From assembly GCF_000695685.1 (NCBI RefSeq), contig NZ_JFFR01000033.1, positions 1-64,000 of the forward strand: a stretch of DNA of 64,000 nucleotides. Direction: 5' to 3'. How positions within the stretch are numbered: position 1 is the stretch's first letter; every line of letters starts with the position of its first letter. Shown piece after piece: positions 51,965-60,217 of this stretch. Both the position numbers and the translations under genes were made by a program. The notes beneath the pieces are model-generated. The model did not search any database. It saw only the letters and a list, made by a program, of their open reading frames with translations, and had not been told where the DNA came from. This DNA comes from Vibrio fortis. Its GTDB lineage: Bacteria; Pseudomonadota; Gammaproteobacteria; Enterobacterales; Vibrionaceae.

Positions 51965-52867
51965 CTACAGTCTTGCTTGAACCTTTCTTTTCAACCCCAA
52001 TGATAAGTTTGGCTTTTTAACCACTAAGTAAACCGCAATCGCAGCCAGCGCAAAGCCTAAAGCACCGTAAAAGTCAAAAGACTCACCGAACATCAACCAA
52101 GCTTGAATAGCCGTTGTTGGAGGAACAAGGTAAAACACAGAAGCAACACTCGATGCTGCACCGTGTTCCACCATGTAGAGCAGCAGCAGAATCGCCACAC
52201 AAGACAACACGACGACTAGCCAAACCATGGTTAATGAAAATTCCACGGTCCAGTTGACCTGCATAGTCTCAAAACTCATCGCATAAGGCACAAACAAAAT
52301 GGCTGATGCAAAGTACTGCACCATCGCACTGCCTACCATATCCACACCTTGGCAGAAACGTTTCTGATAAAGCGTACCGAACGTAATGCCCACCAAGGCA
52401 AGAACACACAACAACACCGCTTCTGTTTTATGAGCATCCGACTGCCACTCGATGTTGCCCATCAGTACCAAGCTAATGCCAGAGAAGCCGAGCACCAAAC
52501 CCAACCATTGAGCCCAATTAAAGCGTTCGACAGTAAACGTCACAATCATGATGGCAGTTAGTATTGGCTGCAGGCCAACCAGAAGCGCGCTTAATCCAGC
52601 AGGCATGCCCATATCAATCGCTAGATAAGTCCCACCAAGATAGAAGCCATGAATCAGTATGCCAACCACGCAACTGTGGAAGAACGCGCTGCCACGGGGC
52701 ATTTTTCGTTTGAGCATTGCAAGCAAAAGCACAAACAACAAGACATTGGCGATCATACGCAGAGACAGCAAGGTCGCAGGCTCCGCATACTGCAAACCAA
52801 ACCGCGCACCGACAAAGCCGGACGACCATAAAATAACGAAAACAAAGGGGATAAATTTAATCAACAC
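51965..52867 (-). CDS. EamA/DMT-family transporter
   Basis: A 300-residue ten-helix drug/metabolite transporter made of two EamA repeats. The first begins FVFVILWSSGFVGARFGLQYAEP and contains the GLSALLVGLQPILTAIM half. The second ends with ASSVASVFYLVPPTTAIQAWLMFGE. Members export amino acids or other small metabolites. The frame opens with GTG (or TTG three bases on), without a strong ribosome site. It diverges from a MocR-type regulator gene 119 bp away, a common pairing for exporters under PLP- or amino-acid control. Confidence 0.88.
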   Translation of the reverse strand: MLIKFIPFVFVILWSSGFVGARFGLQYAEPATLLSLRMIANVLLFVLLLAMLKRKMPRGSAFFHSCVVGILIHGFYLGGTYLAIDMGMPAGLSALLVGLQPILTAIMIVTFTVERFNWAQWLGLVLGFSGISLVLMGNIEWQSDAHKTEAVLLCVLALVGITFGTLYQKRFCQGVDMVGSAMVQYFASAILFVPYAMSFETMQVNWTVEFSLTMVWLVVVLSCVAILLLLYMVEHGAASSVASVFYLVPPTTAIQAWLMFGESFDFYGALGFALAAIAVYLVVKKPNLSLGLKRKVQARL

Positions 52868-52986
52868 GACAAAACTCTGGTCAACGATTCAACAATACTG
52901 TTACCTTAGTTGGGTACAGATACAGATTAAAGATACAGTTTGAATGTTTTAGATGGTTACAGATTTTTGCGGTTAGGGAGAATTAG

Positions 52987-54402
52987 GTGGGTATCAATAA
53001 GTACTTGGCAGTAGAGCAACACATTAAGAATCAGATAGAGGATGGGATTTTACACGTTCATGATCGTCTCCCTTCCATTCGCCAGCTGAGCACACAACTT
53101 AACATGAGCAAAAACACGGTCATTAGAGCCTACCAAGAGCTGGAAGCGACAGGACTCATCTATTCTGTACCTAAATCTGGTTATCGAGTGCAGGAACTCG
53201 AACTCGTTACTCTCAAAAAAAACAGCCGCCCACAGAAGGTGGATCTGTTATCAGTCACTCGTTCCGTCCTGTCACGCCCTGATGGCAAGCTCAAACTCCT
53301 CACTGGCTCCGCACACCCTAATGTCAACAATCCAGCAATACGCAGCCTTTATGCCGAAATAGGTCGACATAGCCGTCTTCAAACTCAGTTACCCGGTTAC
53401 TACCAGTTGCCTCCCGGCGATGACCAGTTGGTAAAACAGCTCCTTAAGGTAACCCAAGACATTGGAGTGCCAGCCAGCGCCAATGAGATTGCTATCACGC
53501 ATGGCGCTCAACAAGCGATTAGCCTCGCGCTGAGAGCACTAACCGAACCGGGCGATGTCGTGGCAGTCGAGTCACCATGTTACTTTGGTAACTTACTGCT
53601 GCTGGAGTCATTGGGACTTAAAGCACTGGAGATCCCGACTAGTGTTCATTCCGGGATTGATATTAGCGCCCTACAAGACGCAATTGAGAAATGGCCGGTA
53701 AAAACGGTGCTAGTGACGCCCAACTTTGCTAATCCAACCGGTTCTCGCATGCCTTTGAACAACAGAAAGGCGCTATTAGAAATCACAAAACAACTGCCCA
53801 TTATTGAAGATGATGTATTTGGCAGCCTAGCCTACGATGCACCGCTGCCAAGCCTAAAAGAGCTCGATAAAGATGGTCGCGTGATCTATGTGAGTTCACT
53901 ATCAAAAACGCTCGACTCTAGATTACGCATCGGTTGGCTACTCTCAGGACAATATCAACCACAGATTGAAAAGTTTCTTCTATGCGACAACATGGGCAGC
54001 TCGAATCTAATGCAGTCTGCCGTTGGGCAATTCTTAACTTCAGGTCGATATCGTAGTCATATCGCTAAGATGAAACGCCTCTATCAAACCAACTATAAAC
54101 AGTTTCATACAGCGCTCACGGAGTCACTAAACCAATACCCGCAAGTCAAGGGGCGCTATCACCTATCCCGCACGGAAGGCGCGTTTCTGATTTGGTTAAC
54201 CTTGCCCGATTCGTTCGACAGTTATGAGCTCTATTTAGACTGCTTAGAGCACAAATTGGGTATTCTGCCGGGAACGGTTTTCGGTACAAATGATCAATAC
54301 AAACATTGTGTTCGATTCAGTGTTGCCAACCTAGAAGAGACCAAAGAGTGGCGAGAAGGAGTTGAGATAATGGCGAGATTGATTGCCAAGCAATTGGATT
54401 GA
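52987..54402 (+). CDS. MocR-type GntR/aminotransferase transcriptional regulator
   Basis: A 471-residue fusion of an N-terminal GntR winged HTH (LPSIRQLSTQLNMSKNTVIRAYQELEATGLIY, about residues 27-58) to a class-I aminotransferase-like domain. The PLP-binding Lys is in SSLSKTLDSRLRIGW, and the TPNFANPTG and IEDDVFG motifs are intact. MocR proteins use PLP adducts to sense amines or amino acids. It starts with GTG preceded by AGGGAGA. It likely controls the divergent DMT transporter gene. Confidence 0.92.
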   Translation: MGINKYLAVEQHIKNQIEDGILHVHDRLPSIRQLSTQLNMSKNTVIRAYQELEATGLIYSVPKSGYRVQELELVTLKKNSRPQKVDLLSVTRSVLSRPDGKLKLLTGSAHPNVNNPAIRSLYAEIGRHSRLQTQLPGYYQLPPGDDQLVKQLLKVTQDIGVPASANEIAITHGAQQAISLALRALTEPGDVVAVESPCYFGNLLLLESLGLKALEIPTSVHSGIDISALQDAIEKWPVKTVLVTPNFANPTGSRMPLNNRKALLEITKQLPIIEDDVFGSLAYDAPLPSLKELDKDGRVIYVSSLSKTLDSRLRIGWLLSGQYQPQIEKFLLCDNMGSSNLMQSAVGQFLTSGRYRSHIAKMKRLYQTNYKQFHTALTESLNQYPQVKGRYHLSRTEGAFLIWLTLPDSFDSYELYLDCLEHKLGILPGTVFGTNDQYKHCVRFSVANLEETKEWREGVEIMARLIAKQLD

Positions 54403-54538
54403 TAGAACGAACATAAGTTGATCTTTGCGTAAGCCAGTTTAAGCGTTATCCATGTATAAGCATTAAACTGCCTTACTCCCTAGTGAGTGAAGCCACCATT
54501 AAAATTTGCCGGTCAATAACGTCGTAAAGAGGATTATT

Positions 54539-54805
54539 ATGTTCCGGCTCGCATTACTTTCATGGTGGTTTTTCGCCTCTTCAACAGCCTTCAGTAACGG
54601 CAACAGCCCTACTCAATATGAGATCGCCGTCAGTGAAACCTATAATGTTGAAAAGTCATCCCTCTCTCAGGGTGATGTAATGCTCACTGCGACTAGCTTG
54701 TGCCAGACACAGGGTAAAGAAACACAGGTAATGCGAATCAGCAACCGCATTGAAGAGCAGATGCAAACCACTACGGTAAACTTTTCCTGTATCGACGTTC
54801 CTTAA
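54539..54805 (+). CDS. Small secreted protein of unknown function
   Basis: An 88-residue protein that I do not recognise. It has a signal peptide (LALLSWWFFASSTAFS) and a mature part of about 70 residues with two Cys (SLCQTQ and NFSCIDVP), likely a disulfide. GAGGATTATT precedes the ATG at 54539, which is a better start than the in-frame codon at 54506. A hairpin (54818-54840) follows the gene. Confidence 0.65.
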   Translation: MFRLALLSWWFFASSTAFSNGNSPTQYEIAVSETYNVEKSSLSQGDVMLTATSLCQTQGKETQVMRISNRIEEQMQTTTVNFSCIDVP

Positions 54806-54817
54806 AGGCCCCTGCTG

Positions 54818-54840
54818 CTGGCGACCCAGTTTGTCGCCAG
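54818..54840 (+). terminator. Hairpin after the small secreted-protein gene
   Basis: CTGGCGAC and GTCGCCAG arms with a 7-nt loop, lacking a good T run. It may serve both convergent genes. Confidence 0.5.
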
Positions 54841-54843
54841 TAA

Positions 54844-55326
54844 TTACACTTTCATGCTAAATCCGAAGTAGATCCCTTCAATTCGCGACATATCTCTGTC
54901 TTTCCAGTTATCCAACGTGTCGTGAATTCGGTAGCCGAGTTCCATTTTCATGTTCTCTACCGGTTCAAAAGTTGAGCCAAACTGACCTCCAGCCAACACG
55001 CCATCATCACTTTTGGCGAAACTATAACCCGTCGATACGCCGCCGAAAATTGCCCATTTTGAGTCGAAGTTATAGACATAATCATAAGAGCCAGTCGTAG
55101 TCGTGTAGTCTGACTTCATACTGTGCGCCACTCCTAACCCCCAACGATGCCTATCGTCGATCAAGGCATGATAGCCGACCGCAGGCGTAAACTCCGACTC
55201 ATTCAACGCGGTGTAACCATCGAGTACACCTAAACTCACAAAGTGTTCAACGTCATCATTCACCGCAAACGCTGCACTCACCGCGAATCCTGACAACATC
55301 ACAGCAAGGACCACAAAGTACTTCAT
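54844..55326 (-). CDS. Small outer-membrane beta-barrel protein
   Basis: A 160-residue protein from ATG 55326 (GGAGGAAGA just upstream). It has a signal peptide (FVVLAVMLSGFAVSAAFA). The mature part is a run of amphipathic strands ending in an aromatic-rich IEGIYFGFSMKV, the pattern of an eight-strand OmpA/OmpX-like barrel. I do not recognise a named family. Single gene, convergent with the small secreted-protein gene. Confidence 0.7.
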   Translation of the reverse strand: MKYFVVLAVMLSGFAVSAAFAVNDDVEHFVSLGVLDGYTALNESEFTPAVGYHALIDDRHRWGLGVAHSMKSDYTTTTGSYDYVYNFDSKWAIFGGVSTGYSFAKSDDGVLAGGQFGSTFEPVENMKMELGYRIHDTLDNWKDRDMSRIEGIYFGFSMKV

Positions 55327-55576
55327 TCTTCCTCCAAAATATAAAACATCGTTCAATTACTAATTGCAATAGCGGTTTCTGAAGGGAAATAAAATGAAAA
55401 GTAAAAAGAGACCAACAGAGCCAATAGCTTATGCAACAACTTAAAGCGCGAGAAACTCTAAAGCCTCAAGCAAGCTAATTGTCAGAGCTATGACAACTTT
55501 GGGTACACAGCATCAATAATTGGAAAGGTAGGTTGATAAACAAGCAAACACAGTGCCTATCAACCTAAATGACCAT

Positions 55577-56758
55577 CTAGTCGAGAATGATGTGAGGAAG
55601 GTAACGAGACATATCTTGAGTCACCAGGGAGCTGTCTTCTCGGATTGAGATTCCCGCAGGCTCATCATTAATCAACCAGCTACCAACCAAGGTATAGTTA
55701 TCACCAAACTTTGGTAATGGATGAAAAGCTTGAATGATATGTCCTTCTTCACCGTAAGGGCCGTCGGTATCGAGAACAAGCTCTTGATCTCTTACAACTT
55801 GAATATTTGCACCTTCCCGTGAAAATAGAGGCTTAATTACATGATCTTTGAGCTCGGAATTTTTCAGTTGTTTTAGTTTAGGATCATCTGAAAAATACGC
55901 AGCTAGTAAGTTCGGATGGTTAGGAAATTTTTCCCATAACAAAGGAAGTATTGCCTTGTTAGATAGCACTGACTTCCACATAGGCTCTAGCCAATTCACT
56001 TTGGCCGTATCCAAGTGCTTGGCGTAATCCTCTTGGAACATGAATTCCCAAGGGTAAAGCTTGAACATCCATCGAATCAGGTTATCTTGAGTGTCGGTAA
56101 ACTCTCCATCTCGCGTTACGCCGATGTCTTCAATATGAACAAACTTCGTTTTCAACCCTGCTTCAATCGCACAGTCCTGCATATACTGAACCGTACCACG
56201 ATCTTCTTCAGTATCTTTACAGCATGAAAAGTGCAATGTCTGACCGGGTTGTAAGCGAGCTAGCTCTTGGAATCTCGCCATCATTAACTCTTGAAGCAAA
56301 TTGAATTGATCAGAATCCCGCCTTAGCTTTCCTGAGTTCACCAAATCTTCAAGCCAAAACCATTGCCAGAATCCTGTTTCAAACAGCGATGTAGGTGTAT
56401 CGGCGTTGTTTTCATAAAACTTGGCCGGACCACGTCCATCATAAGCAAGATCGATACGAGAATAGAGAGAAGGCTCCCTACGCTTCCACGAATCCAAAAC
56501 ACCTTGCCACATGGATTGAGGGATTTGAAAGCGCTTAAGCCAGTATTCATCGCGCACGACCACATCCACGATCTCGAGACACATTTCATGAATTTCTCGA
56601 GTTGGCTCTTCAAGATCTTCTTCGATTTGCTTCAGAGTGAACTGGTAGTATGCCGTTTCATCCCAATACGGTTCATCGTACATGGTATGGAAACCAAAAC
56701 CATACTCTGCCGCTAGCTGCTTCCAGTTTTTTCGAGGTTCCGAATTCAGACGAAGCAT
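55577..56758 (-). CDS. yjfC: Glutathionylspermidine synthase-like ATP-grasp protein (YjfC)
   Basis: A 393-residue protein of the glutathionylspermidine synthetase-type ATP-grasp family, as in E. coli YjfC/YgiC (Gsp synthase C-terminal domain without the amidase). Recognisable blocks are SRIDLAYDGRGPAKFYENNADTPTSLFE near the N-terminal third, WEFMFQEDYAKHL, and the late IKPLFSREGANIQVV nucleotide region. Such enzymes join a carboxylate to an amine; the substrates here are unknown. The ATG overlaps the stop of the upstream DUF1190 gene (TAATG). It is the last gene of the yjf-type operon. Confidence 0.9.
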   Translation of the reverse strand: MLRLNSEPRKNWKQLAAEYGFGFHTMYDEPYWDETAYYQFTLKQIEEDLEEPTREIHEMCLEIVDVVVRDEYWLKRFQIPQSMWQGVLDSWKRREPSLYSRIDLAYDGRGPAKFYENNADTPTSLFETGFWQWFWLEDLVNSGKLRRDSDQFNLLQELMMARFQELARLQPGQTLHFSCCKDTEEDRGTVQYMQDCAIEAGLKTKFVHIEDIGVTRDGEFTDTQDNLIRWMFKLYPWEFMFQEDYAKHLDTAKVNWLEPMWKSVLSNKAILPLLWEKFPNHPNLLAAYFSDDPKLKQLKNSELKDHVIKPLFSREGANIQVVRDQELVLDTDGPYGEEGHIIQAFHPLPKFGDNYTLVGSWLINDEPAGISIREDSSLVTQDMSRYLPHIILD

Positions 56759-57369
56759 TAGCCGCCCCAACCTTTACTTGAGCTCTTAGAACTACTCCAA
56801 CTTGATTTCGCTGATACCGTGGAGCCAAAACCACCACGAGAGATAGTTCGTTTCACCGTCGGCTTGGGCTTAAACTCGTCACGACTCACAGATACCGTGC
56901 CACGTTGATATGATTTCCCATAAGTTCGACCATCCGCAGTGATCCAATCATCATAGAAAATGCTACGAGAGTACGTCGATGTAAACATAGGCTGAGAATA
57001 GTAACGGCGATCATCTACCATGCGTGAGAACATAAACCCAGCCATCGCAGGCATAAACCAATTGTTTTGAGGAGCAGCAACACATCCGCTAAAGCCAAAC
57101 TCATGCGCACAATCATCGATGCTCTTATACTTCGGTGCCGTGCGACTCGCTTCTTCTAGAGCATCCTGATAAGCACTTTTGCACTCTGCCGCATAAGATG
57201 GGTGATCATAAATACACTCATCGATCGTGCCATAAATATTGGTTCGAACAGAATCATCACTGCAGCCAGAAATCATTGCTGTTGTCACCGCTACAGAAAT
57301 CGGGGCCAAACTGAACTGACGCCAGTTCTTACGCATTTCAGGCAAAACTACATTTTGACTACGTTTCAT
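56758..57369 (-). CDS. yjfM: DUF1190 / YgiB-type lipoprotein-like protein (YjfM)
   Basis: A 203-residue DUF1190 protein (YgiB/YjfM). A hydrophobic segment ending MISGC near residue 36 looks like a lipobox, placed after a basic N-terminus. The mature part has paired Cys motifs (DECIYD..AAEC, DDCAHEFGFSGC) and a Ser/Gly-rich tail ending in GWGG. GGAGG precedes ATG 57369. It is nine bases after the DUF350 gene and overlaps the ATP-grasp gene, so it belongs to the same operon. The function is unknown. Confidence 0.87.
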   Translation of the reverse strand: MKRSQNVVLPEMRKNWRQFSLAPISVAVTTAMISGCSDDSVRTNIYGTIDECIYDHPSYAAECKSAYQDALEEASRTAPKYKSIDDCAHEFGFSGCVAAPQNNWFMPAMAGFMFSRMVDDRRYYSQPMFTSTYSRSIFYDDWITADGRTYGKSYQRGTVSVSRDEFKPKPTVKRTISRGGFGSTVSAKSSWSSSKSSSKGWGG

Positions 57370-57377
57370 TCCGCCTC

Positions 57378-57794
57378 CTAGTAGGTCATACAAGCGGCAT
57401 TAAGCAGGCCAATAGCGATAGACATAGATGCCATTACGATACCTGCAGGAATTTCGTTAGCCTTAATACGCTCGACCAATTTTGGCATAAAACCATAACG
57501 AACTATCGCAAAAGCGAGTAGTTGTGCGACCAAAGCGATCATGCCCCAGATAGCGAAATCGACCAGATTTACTGAGTTCTTTGCTGCACCAGCAATCGCC
57601 AAGCTATAACCTAGGAAAGCACCAGATAGCGTAATACCGGCTGCAATATTTTGTTCATCCTTAACCAACTTCCACTCGTCGTAAGGAGTGCAACGAATAT
57701 AAACAAACTTAAAAAGCAGTAAGAAGAAAATTGACAATGCGAAGTAAAGCGCAAACGCACCAAGCCCTGCCAGAGAATTTACAAATTGAGACAT
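57378..57794 (-). CDS. yjfL: DUF350 membrane protein (YjfL)
   Basis: A 138-residue DUF350 protein with four membrane helices (about residues 12-32, 49-70, 80-100, 115-135), as in E. coli YjfL. The family motif KDEQNIAAGITLSGAFLGYSLAI includes the second helix. It is encoded between the DUF2491 and DUF1190 genes. Family members co-occur with ATP-grasp enzymes and PspA-like proteins; a biochemical role is not established. Confidence 0.9.
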   Translation of the reverse strand: MSQFVNSLAGLGAFALYFALSIFFLLLFKFVYIRCTPYDEWKLVKDEQNIAAGITLSGAFLGYSLAIAGAAKNSVNLVDFAIWGMIALVAQLLAFAIVRYGFMPKLVERIKANEIPAGIVMASMSIAIGLLNAACMTY

Positions 57795-57823
57795 AATGTT
57801 TCCTTAACGGAGATAGAGAGTTG

Positions 57824-58459
57824 TTAGCTAATTAACGTGAAGTCAGTTGGAGTAAGGTTAATACCAGTGCTTGTTACTACACTGCGAACGTGCTGATTAT
57901 TGACGATCGACTCTTCGGCGCTCACCAATAGTGACTCGAATAAATCCGTTTCAGCCTCACGTTCATAAACCATGACAAATTGATCGGTGGTTGTAATATT
58001 TCCCGACTGATCCCAAGTGGTCTCCGTCATAGGAACCGGACGAATATTGTCCCAAACCTTGGAAAAGCGGTGCCCTTCAAGCTCCTTGTACGATTGAACC
58101 ACATCGTTGTCTAACAATGATTGCCACTGAGCGTCGGTATCAATCGGCTTAGACTCATAGAAATACCAAAGCTTCACTTCTTCAATATCAGCTTCTTGAT
58201 TCCCATGTTGAAGGATCTGTAAATACCCTTCGTCGTCAGTGTAATACCGCAAAAGGCGAGTCTGATTATCAAGTTTGACCTCGCCAACTGCTTTAATGAT
58301 TTGAGTTCGAGCTGCACCTTCAATAACTAGACTAGGTTCAATAATCTTCAGTTTGAGATCATCAAGTTCAAATGCACCGCCTAACCTCAATCCAATCACT
58401 TCCGGCGCTTGGGGTGCCTGAGGTTTCTCGTCTTTTTGTTTTTTAAACCAGCCAAACAT
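57824..58459 (-). CDS. yjfK: DUF2491 protein (YjfK)
   Basis: A 211-residue cytoplasmic protein of the DUF2491 family (E. coli YjfK). It begins MFGWFKKQKDEK, typical of this family, followed by a beta-rich domain with VIGLRLGGAFELDDLKL and a C-terminal FESLLVSAEESIVNNQH. AAGGAG precedes ATG 58459; the longer frame from 58501 is not supported. It lies between the PspA-like and DUF350 genes in the operon. The function is unknown. Confidence 0.88.
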   Translation of the reverse strand: MFGWFKKQKDEKPQAPQAPEVIGLRLGGAFELDDLKLKIIEPSLVIEGAARTQIIKAVGEVKLDNQTRLLRYYTDDEGYLQILQHGNQEADIEEVKLWYFYESKPIDTDAQWQSLLDNDVVQSYKELEGHRFSKVWDNIRPVPMTETTWDQSGNITTTDQFVMVYEREAETDLFESLLVSAEESIVNNQHVRSVVTSTGINLTPTDFTLIS

Positions 58460-58533
58460 AAAGCACTCCTTGTTTAACAAACGAAAGAGCGTAACGGCCA
58501 AGCGCTACGCTCCATATACACGCAACTTAGAAG

Positions 58534-59220
58534 CTACTTCCCGAGAATTCGAGCTAGTTCGTCTTCAGCTGACGTACTTCCCCCAGACACAATGCCAGCA
58601 TCCGCCAACTTCTTATCTAAACTGCTGCCAGATTGCTGTTCATGGAGTTCTTGTGCAGCTTCAAATTGTGCTTGCCTTTCATCCTGCCGGCGCTTTATAC
58701 GATCTAAAGACTCAACCGCAGTATGCATTTTTGCATTAGCACCAACATTTGTTGCAGAGACAGCGGCCTGCGCTTTTTGGACGGCTTCATTGGCTTTAAC
58801 AACGTCAACTTGCTGTTCTAATTGGCGTAATTTGTCTTTCGCTTGTGCGATATTCGTACGCATAGATTGTTCAGACTGAGTAAACTGCTGAAAATAAGCC
58901 TGCTCCGCTTGTTGTTCGCTACGCAGCGTCGCGACCTTTGTCGCACACTCCAACGCTAGATCCTGTTGGCCTTTTTCCATCGCTGAACGGGCATGCCCTT
59001 CGTATTCAGCTATTCCACTATCGAAGCTCGCGACTTTCTGTTCTGACAGCTTTCTTTTTGCAATGATTTTAACTAAAGCTTCATCTGAACGGCGCAACTC
59101 CTCTTTTGCTTCTCGGATTTCTTGATCAAGAATCCTTAGAGCTTGGTTGTCCGCTACCGCTTCTGCCGCTTCATTTGCGCCACCTTTGATGGCCGTTACT
59201 AGTTTTTTCCAAACACTCAT
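58534..59220 (-). CDS. yjfJ: PspA/IM30-family protein (YjfJ)
   Basis: A 228-residue PspA/IM30 (ESCRT-III-like) protein equivalent to E. coli YjfJ. It is one long coiled coil: an amphipathic N-terminal helix (MSVWKKLVTAIKGGANEAAE), then helices up to about residue 200 with DQEIREAKEELRRSDEAL and QQAEQAYFQQFTQSEQSMR. A short C-terminal segment ends DELARILGK. PspA proteins polymerise on the inner membrane and protect or remodel it. AAGGAG precedes the ATG. Second gene of the yjf-type operon. Confidence 0.92.
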   Translation of the reverse strand: MSVWKKLVTAIKGGANEAAEAVADNQALRILDQEIREAKEELRRSDEALVKIIAKRKLSEQKVASFDSGIAEYEGHARSAMEKGQQDLALECATKVATLRSEQQAEQAYFQQFTQSEQSMRTNIAQAKDKLRQLEQQVDVVKANEAVQKAQAAVSATNVGANAKMHTAVESLDRIKRRQDERQAQFEAAQELHEQQSGSSLDKKLADAGIVSGGSTSAEDELARILGK

Positions 59221-59231
59221 CTGCTCTCTCC

Positions 59232-59618
59232 TTATAAGTATTCTTGGTAAAGGTCGATGAATGCCTCAACGTTTCTAAATAGAGTAGCAACCTCAATGAC
59301 TACGCTCTCTTTTTTAGATTGAGACGACAATGAACCAAACGCTGTGTAATAGCTCTCACCATTCACGTCATTAATCCCGATAGTTGATAGAGGGAACATC
59401 TTGTGCGTACGCAGGATTGTTTCATTAAGCGCATGCTTATCCTTGACGTCAGATTGAGAGAACAACAAAACTTCAACCAATATCTGTTCCCCTGAAACGG
59501 CTAAAAAAGCATTAATTCCATCTTCGTTTTGTATCACGATAGACTGCTCAGTTGACTCAACACTCCAACCCTGATGCTCACTTAAGAGCACTTGTAACTC
59601 ATTAGTATTCCAATTCAT
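59232..59618 (-). CDS. yjfI: DUF2170 protein (YjfI)
   Basis: A 128-residue DUF2170 protein, equivalent to E. coli YjfI, and the first gene of the operon. It has a small alpha/beta layout: WNTNELQVLLSEHQ at the N-terminus, central strands SGEQILVEVLLFSQSDV, and a final VATLFRNVEAFIDLYQEYL helix. The start at 59618 has AAAGG upstream. The function is unknown. Only 11 bp separate it from the PspA-like gene. Confidence 0.87.
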   Translation of the reverse strand: MNWNTNELQVLLSEHQGWSVESTEQSIVIQNEDGINAFLAVSGEQILVEVLLFSQSDVKDKHALNETILRTHKMFPLSTIGINDVNGESYYTAFGSLSSQSKKESVVIEVATLFRNVEAFIDLYQEYL

Positions 59619-59642
59619 TATTTGTTGCCTTTTGACGTTCAA

Positions 59643-60217
59643 ACCAAAGCATGACTCGTGTCTTATTAAACACGCACTTAAGAAAGCCGCTTTTATTACA
59701 TAAAAAACAAATACATATGTTATAAAAGCAAACCAAATTGTATCTTCAATCTATTTATCAATCCCACTTTATACATTTTTTATGTGGACTTCATTGCATA
59801 ATTACAATGTAAGTTCCTTTTCCGATTATCCGCACCTCCCTATCGACAAACCCGTATAGCACTCTGTTAATTTAAGTGCCGCTTACTTGCACACATAAGA
59901 GAAGTAGTCAGGCAACACCGTTTATTGTTACCGAAGCGTTGTTACAGGAGCCTCCCTGAAGGTGGGGCAAATAGCTAAGAATTACGCTTGTTCCCCTTAA
60001 TGTTGCTTCCGGGTCAAACATGCTTAAAAAAGTCCGTTTAAAAACCGACAGTTAGCGAATAAATGACCACCCAGCGCGACTTAACCTAAGATCAAAGAGA
60101 CCAAAGATCGTCAAGGATTGCGATAAATAGATCACAAAACAACCCACCTGGTATTGTATTGGTATTATCATTTAAAATACCATCAATGCGTACCCTACAG
60201 TACCAAAGGACAAAATA
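59643..60217. other. Divergent intergenic region with a structured segment
   Basis: 575 bp between the yjf-type and yegTUV-type operons. Bases about 59928-60020 are G/C-rich and can fold: CCGAAGC pairs with GCTTCCGG around a GCCTCCC/GGTGGGGC hairpin. It is unlike the A/T-rich flanks and matches no RNA family I know. A GGTATT-N9-AATACC dyad lies at 60161-60181. Confidence 0.45.
60161..60181. promoter_or_regulatory. Candidate operator upstream of the yegT-like gene
   Basis: GGTATT and AATACC arms about nine bases apart, with a further direct GGTATT copy at 60150. It ends 36 bp before the start codon. A GntR-type repressor site is possible, by analogy with yegW beside E. coli yegTUV, but no such gene is in the window. 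Confidence 0.45.

Noticed and set aside
60010..60030. A further GGGTCA half site resembling the enhancer dyad
   Set aside because: The second arm is missing and no sigma-54 promoter follows, so it is probably chance.
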